Shown here: piece by piece, positions 35,978 through 36,939 of the stretch
Numbering within the stretch: the stretch's first letter is position 1
Layout of the letters: each line of letters opens with the position of its first letter
Source: Patescibacteria group bacterium
Lineage (GTDB): Bacteria > Patescibacteriota > Minisyncoccia > Phycocordibacterales > Zambryskibacteraceae
Length of the DNA: 36,939 nt
Direction of reading: 5' to 3'
NCBI GenBank assembly: GCA_004322205.1
Contig: SCSN01000004.1
Location: forward strand, 1-36,939
Notes under the pieces: model-generated
Databases searched by the model: none
What the model saw: only the letters and a program-made list of their open reading frames with translations
Told to the model about the DNA's origin: nothing
Position numbers and translations under genes: made by a program

Positions 35978-36586
35978 GGAGCTCACGCGACTACCTTGTT
36001 CAGACGCAGCTTGCGTGAGATCAGAAGTACCATCAACACCTGGAGGAAGAGGAACCAGACGGGGGTGAGGGCCGCCGCGATGTTCCAAGTCGGAATCGCC
36101 AGCACTCCGAAGACCCCCCCCCGCCAAGAACAGAAGCCAAGGCAGGAGCGGCTCGCGTGCGGGGTTCTCCCAAACGTTCACCACCATGGGGACAGACCCG
36201 ATAGTGATGGCGACGAAACTCAAAATGATGGCGACGAGACTCAAAATGATGGCGATGTTCGGGTCCCCCGAAACCGCCCAGAGCCCGATCGCAACGATCA
36301 CGACGGTGAGACAGATGAAGTCGAGACGAGTCCACCCAACTGCTGCGCCCTTGTAGACACTGGCTCCAACAAGGACCGCGACGCCGACCGTGTACGCCAC
36401 CATCTGCCATGCCATCTCGCTAGCAGCGATCATACCCGCCAGAATCGCGGCGTTCATGAGCAACCAAGAGATCCACGTTGAGACTGTGAGCTGGGCATTG
36501 CTCGTGAGCACTGACTTGGCGTAAGGCACGTAGGCCGCCGCCGAGAACAGAAACGCGAGAACAGCAAAGACGGAAATGAGCTGCAT
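35966..36586 (-). CDS. Multi-pass membrane protein, PQ-loop-like, frameshifted at a G9 tract
   Basis: About six to seven hydrophobic segments are seen. Two halves look alike: YVPYAKSVL...STWISWLL and VPMVVNVWEN...LPWLLFL, recalling PQ-loop/SWEET-type repeats (weak). After about residue 156 the track frame becomes Arg/Ser-rich junk. One base fewer in the nine-G run (36114-36122) instead restores VFGVLAIPTWNIAAALTPVW, then VLMVLLISRKLRLN, ending at TGA 35983-35985, a proper membrane helix and basic tail. So either the assembly has an extra G or the gene is phase-variable. The ATG follows GGAGGG. A 21-bp tandem repeat (36206-36257) encodes LVAIILS units. Confidence 0.7.
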   Translation of the reverse strand: MQLISVFAVLAFLFSAAAYVPYAKSVLTSNAQLTVSTWISWLLMNAAILAGMIAASEMAWQMVAYTVGVAVLVGASVYKGAAVGWTRLDFICLTVVIVAIGLWAVSGDPNIAIILSLVAIILSFVAITIGSVPMVVNVWENPAREPLLPWLLFLAGGGLRSAGDSDLEHRGGPHPRLVPLPPGVDGTSDLTQAASEQGSRVSSSRP

Positions 36587-36611
36587 TTGGCCCTCCTCTA
36601 AGGGTCTAAAG

Positions 36612-36662
36612 TTGACAGTGAACTCTATTTAACATTATACACCCAGTATCAATACTTGTCAA
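36612..36662. promoter_or_regulatory. Divergent promoters sharing one -10
   Basis: Minus strand: TTGACA (36662-36657), 17 bp, TATAAT (36639-36634). Plus strand: TTGACA (36612-36617), 17 bp, TTATAC (36635-36640). The two -10 hexamers overlap almost fully, so transcription in the two directions should be mutually exclusive. Confidence 0.75.
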
Positions 36663-36678
36663 ACCATCAAGGGAGCCA

Positions 36679-36729
36679 ATGGCAAAAGCGACAAAAACCC
36701 AAGCTATCGAGACTATTGAAAGCGGGTAA
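36679..36729 (+). CDS. Possible 16-residue peptide ORF
   Basis: ATG at 36679 is preceded by AAGGGAGCC and reads MAKATKTQAIETIESG before TAA. It has its own promoter (TTGACA-17-TTATAC). It may be a leader peptide or the surviving start of a lost gene. Downstream there is only palindromic sequence. Confidence 0.4.
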   Translation: MAKATKTQAIETIESG

Positions 36730-36939
36730 ATTTGCCTGCCCGACGCATAGCTCTAAGACTCGTTATGCGTCGGGAGGGATTCGAATCTTACAGATTCTGT
36801 ACACCTTTCGCATTCCGCTTCGCGGAATATGCTCAAGGTCTTCTCATCCCTCACGCGAGCGAAGCGGTTCGCTCGCTCCGACGCATTTTTCACTTCGTTT
36901 CAAAATGCAGTATTCTTGAATTAGTCCGAACCCATTTCG
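36730..36939. repeat. Hairpin-rich terminal region
   Basis: I see no gene here. In 200 bp there are four hairpins: CCCGACGCATA/TATGCGTCGGG (36739-36774), GCATTCCGC-ttc-GCGGAATATGC, GCGAGCGAA-gcgg-TTCGCTCGC and GCATTTT...AAAATGC. They are followed by the dispersed repeat TGCAGTATTCTTGAATTAG and GTCCGAACCCATT. The first hairpin could end the short peptide transcript, but lacks a T-tract. Confidence 0.6.

Noticed and set aside
36774-36800. tRNA T-arm-like GATTCGAATC at the window end
   Set aside because: Flanking bases do not form a T stem or acceptor stem; it is a plain palindrome.
36656-36919. 87-aa plus-strand ORF at the window end
   Set aside because: It runs through several hairpin repeats, and the SD points to the other frame (36679).
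1-36939. Alternative genetic code with TGA as glycine
   Set aside because: Several genes end naturally at TGA just before terminators, and no conserved Gly positions are encoded by TGA.

Overview
The window looks like chromosomal sequence from a Patescibacteria/CPR bacterium, most likely Parcubacteria-like. This is inferred from pared-down housekeeping proteins: a UvrC ending before its HhH region, a DnaX without the zinc module, a short RelA/SpoT without C-terminal regulatory domains, a membrane-anchored Clp ATPase, a free SWIB protein, a LOG protein and an EF-Tu-domain-2-like protein. TGA is used as a stop, so the code is standard. No phage, plasmid, CRISPR or toxin-antitoxin module is visible.

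Layout. 1-3.3 kb: HTH-regulator remnant, membrane protein, a small cassette gene, a palindrome-rich gap, a Janus/Ocnus phosphohistidine phosphatase and a PH/AlbA_2 membrane protein. 3.3-7.9 kb: ddl, a candidate structured RNA, uvrC, and three small cassette genes including one with seventeen 12-bp repeats. 7.9-14.7 kb: minus-strand block FKBP-tgt-uvrB then uvrA. 14.9-20.8 kb: LOG, pterin dehydratase, a second candidate structured RNA, STAS-like, DoxX, coiled-coil and SWIB genes, two large inverted repeats, tRNA-Gln and dnaX. 20.8-25.8 kb: clp-like, a small membrane protein, ftsQ and serS. 25.9-31.3 kb: dprA, topA with a duplicated tail, a cassette gene and relA. 31.3-36.9 kb: parB, tRNA-Leu, a Gly-rich surface protein with miaA, a tRNA-Trp nested inside another tRNA, rpmG (missed by the ORF track), an EF-like protein and a frameshifted multi-pass membrane protein.

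The genes cover excision repair (uvrA, uvrB, uvrC), replication and recombination (dnaX, topA, dprA), partition (parB), division and wall (ftsQ, ddl), translation and tRNA modification (serS, tgt, miaA, rpmG) and stringent response (relA).

Two expression styles coexist. Many housekeeping genes have a -10 hexamer (TAnnnT) ending only 6-8 nt before the start codon, with no ribosome binding site, which suggests leaderless mRNAs. A second set of orphan genes carries full TTGACA-17/18-TATAAT-type promoters, 30-50 nt leaders, strong Shine-Dalgarno sequences and private hairpin terminators.

The most unusual signals are: (1) an intact tRNA-Trp inside the anticodon loop of a second, otherwise perfectly paired tRNA; (2) palindromic elements inserted in frame within uvrB, tgt, topA, parB and uvrC; (3) two candidate ncRNAs of about 160 nt with the same architecture; (4) the leaderless/cassette split; (5) an in-frame second copy of the topA tail beyond its stop codon. 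All calls come from reading the sequence; no database search was run.
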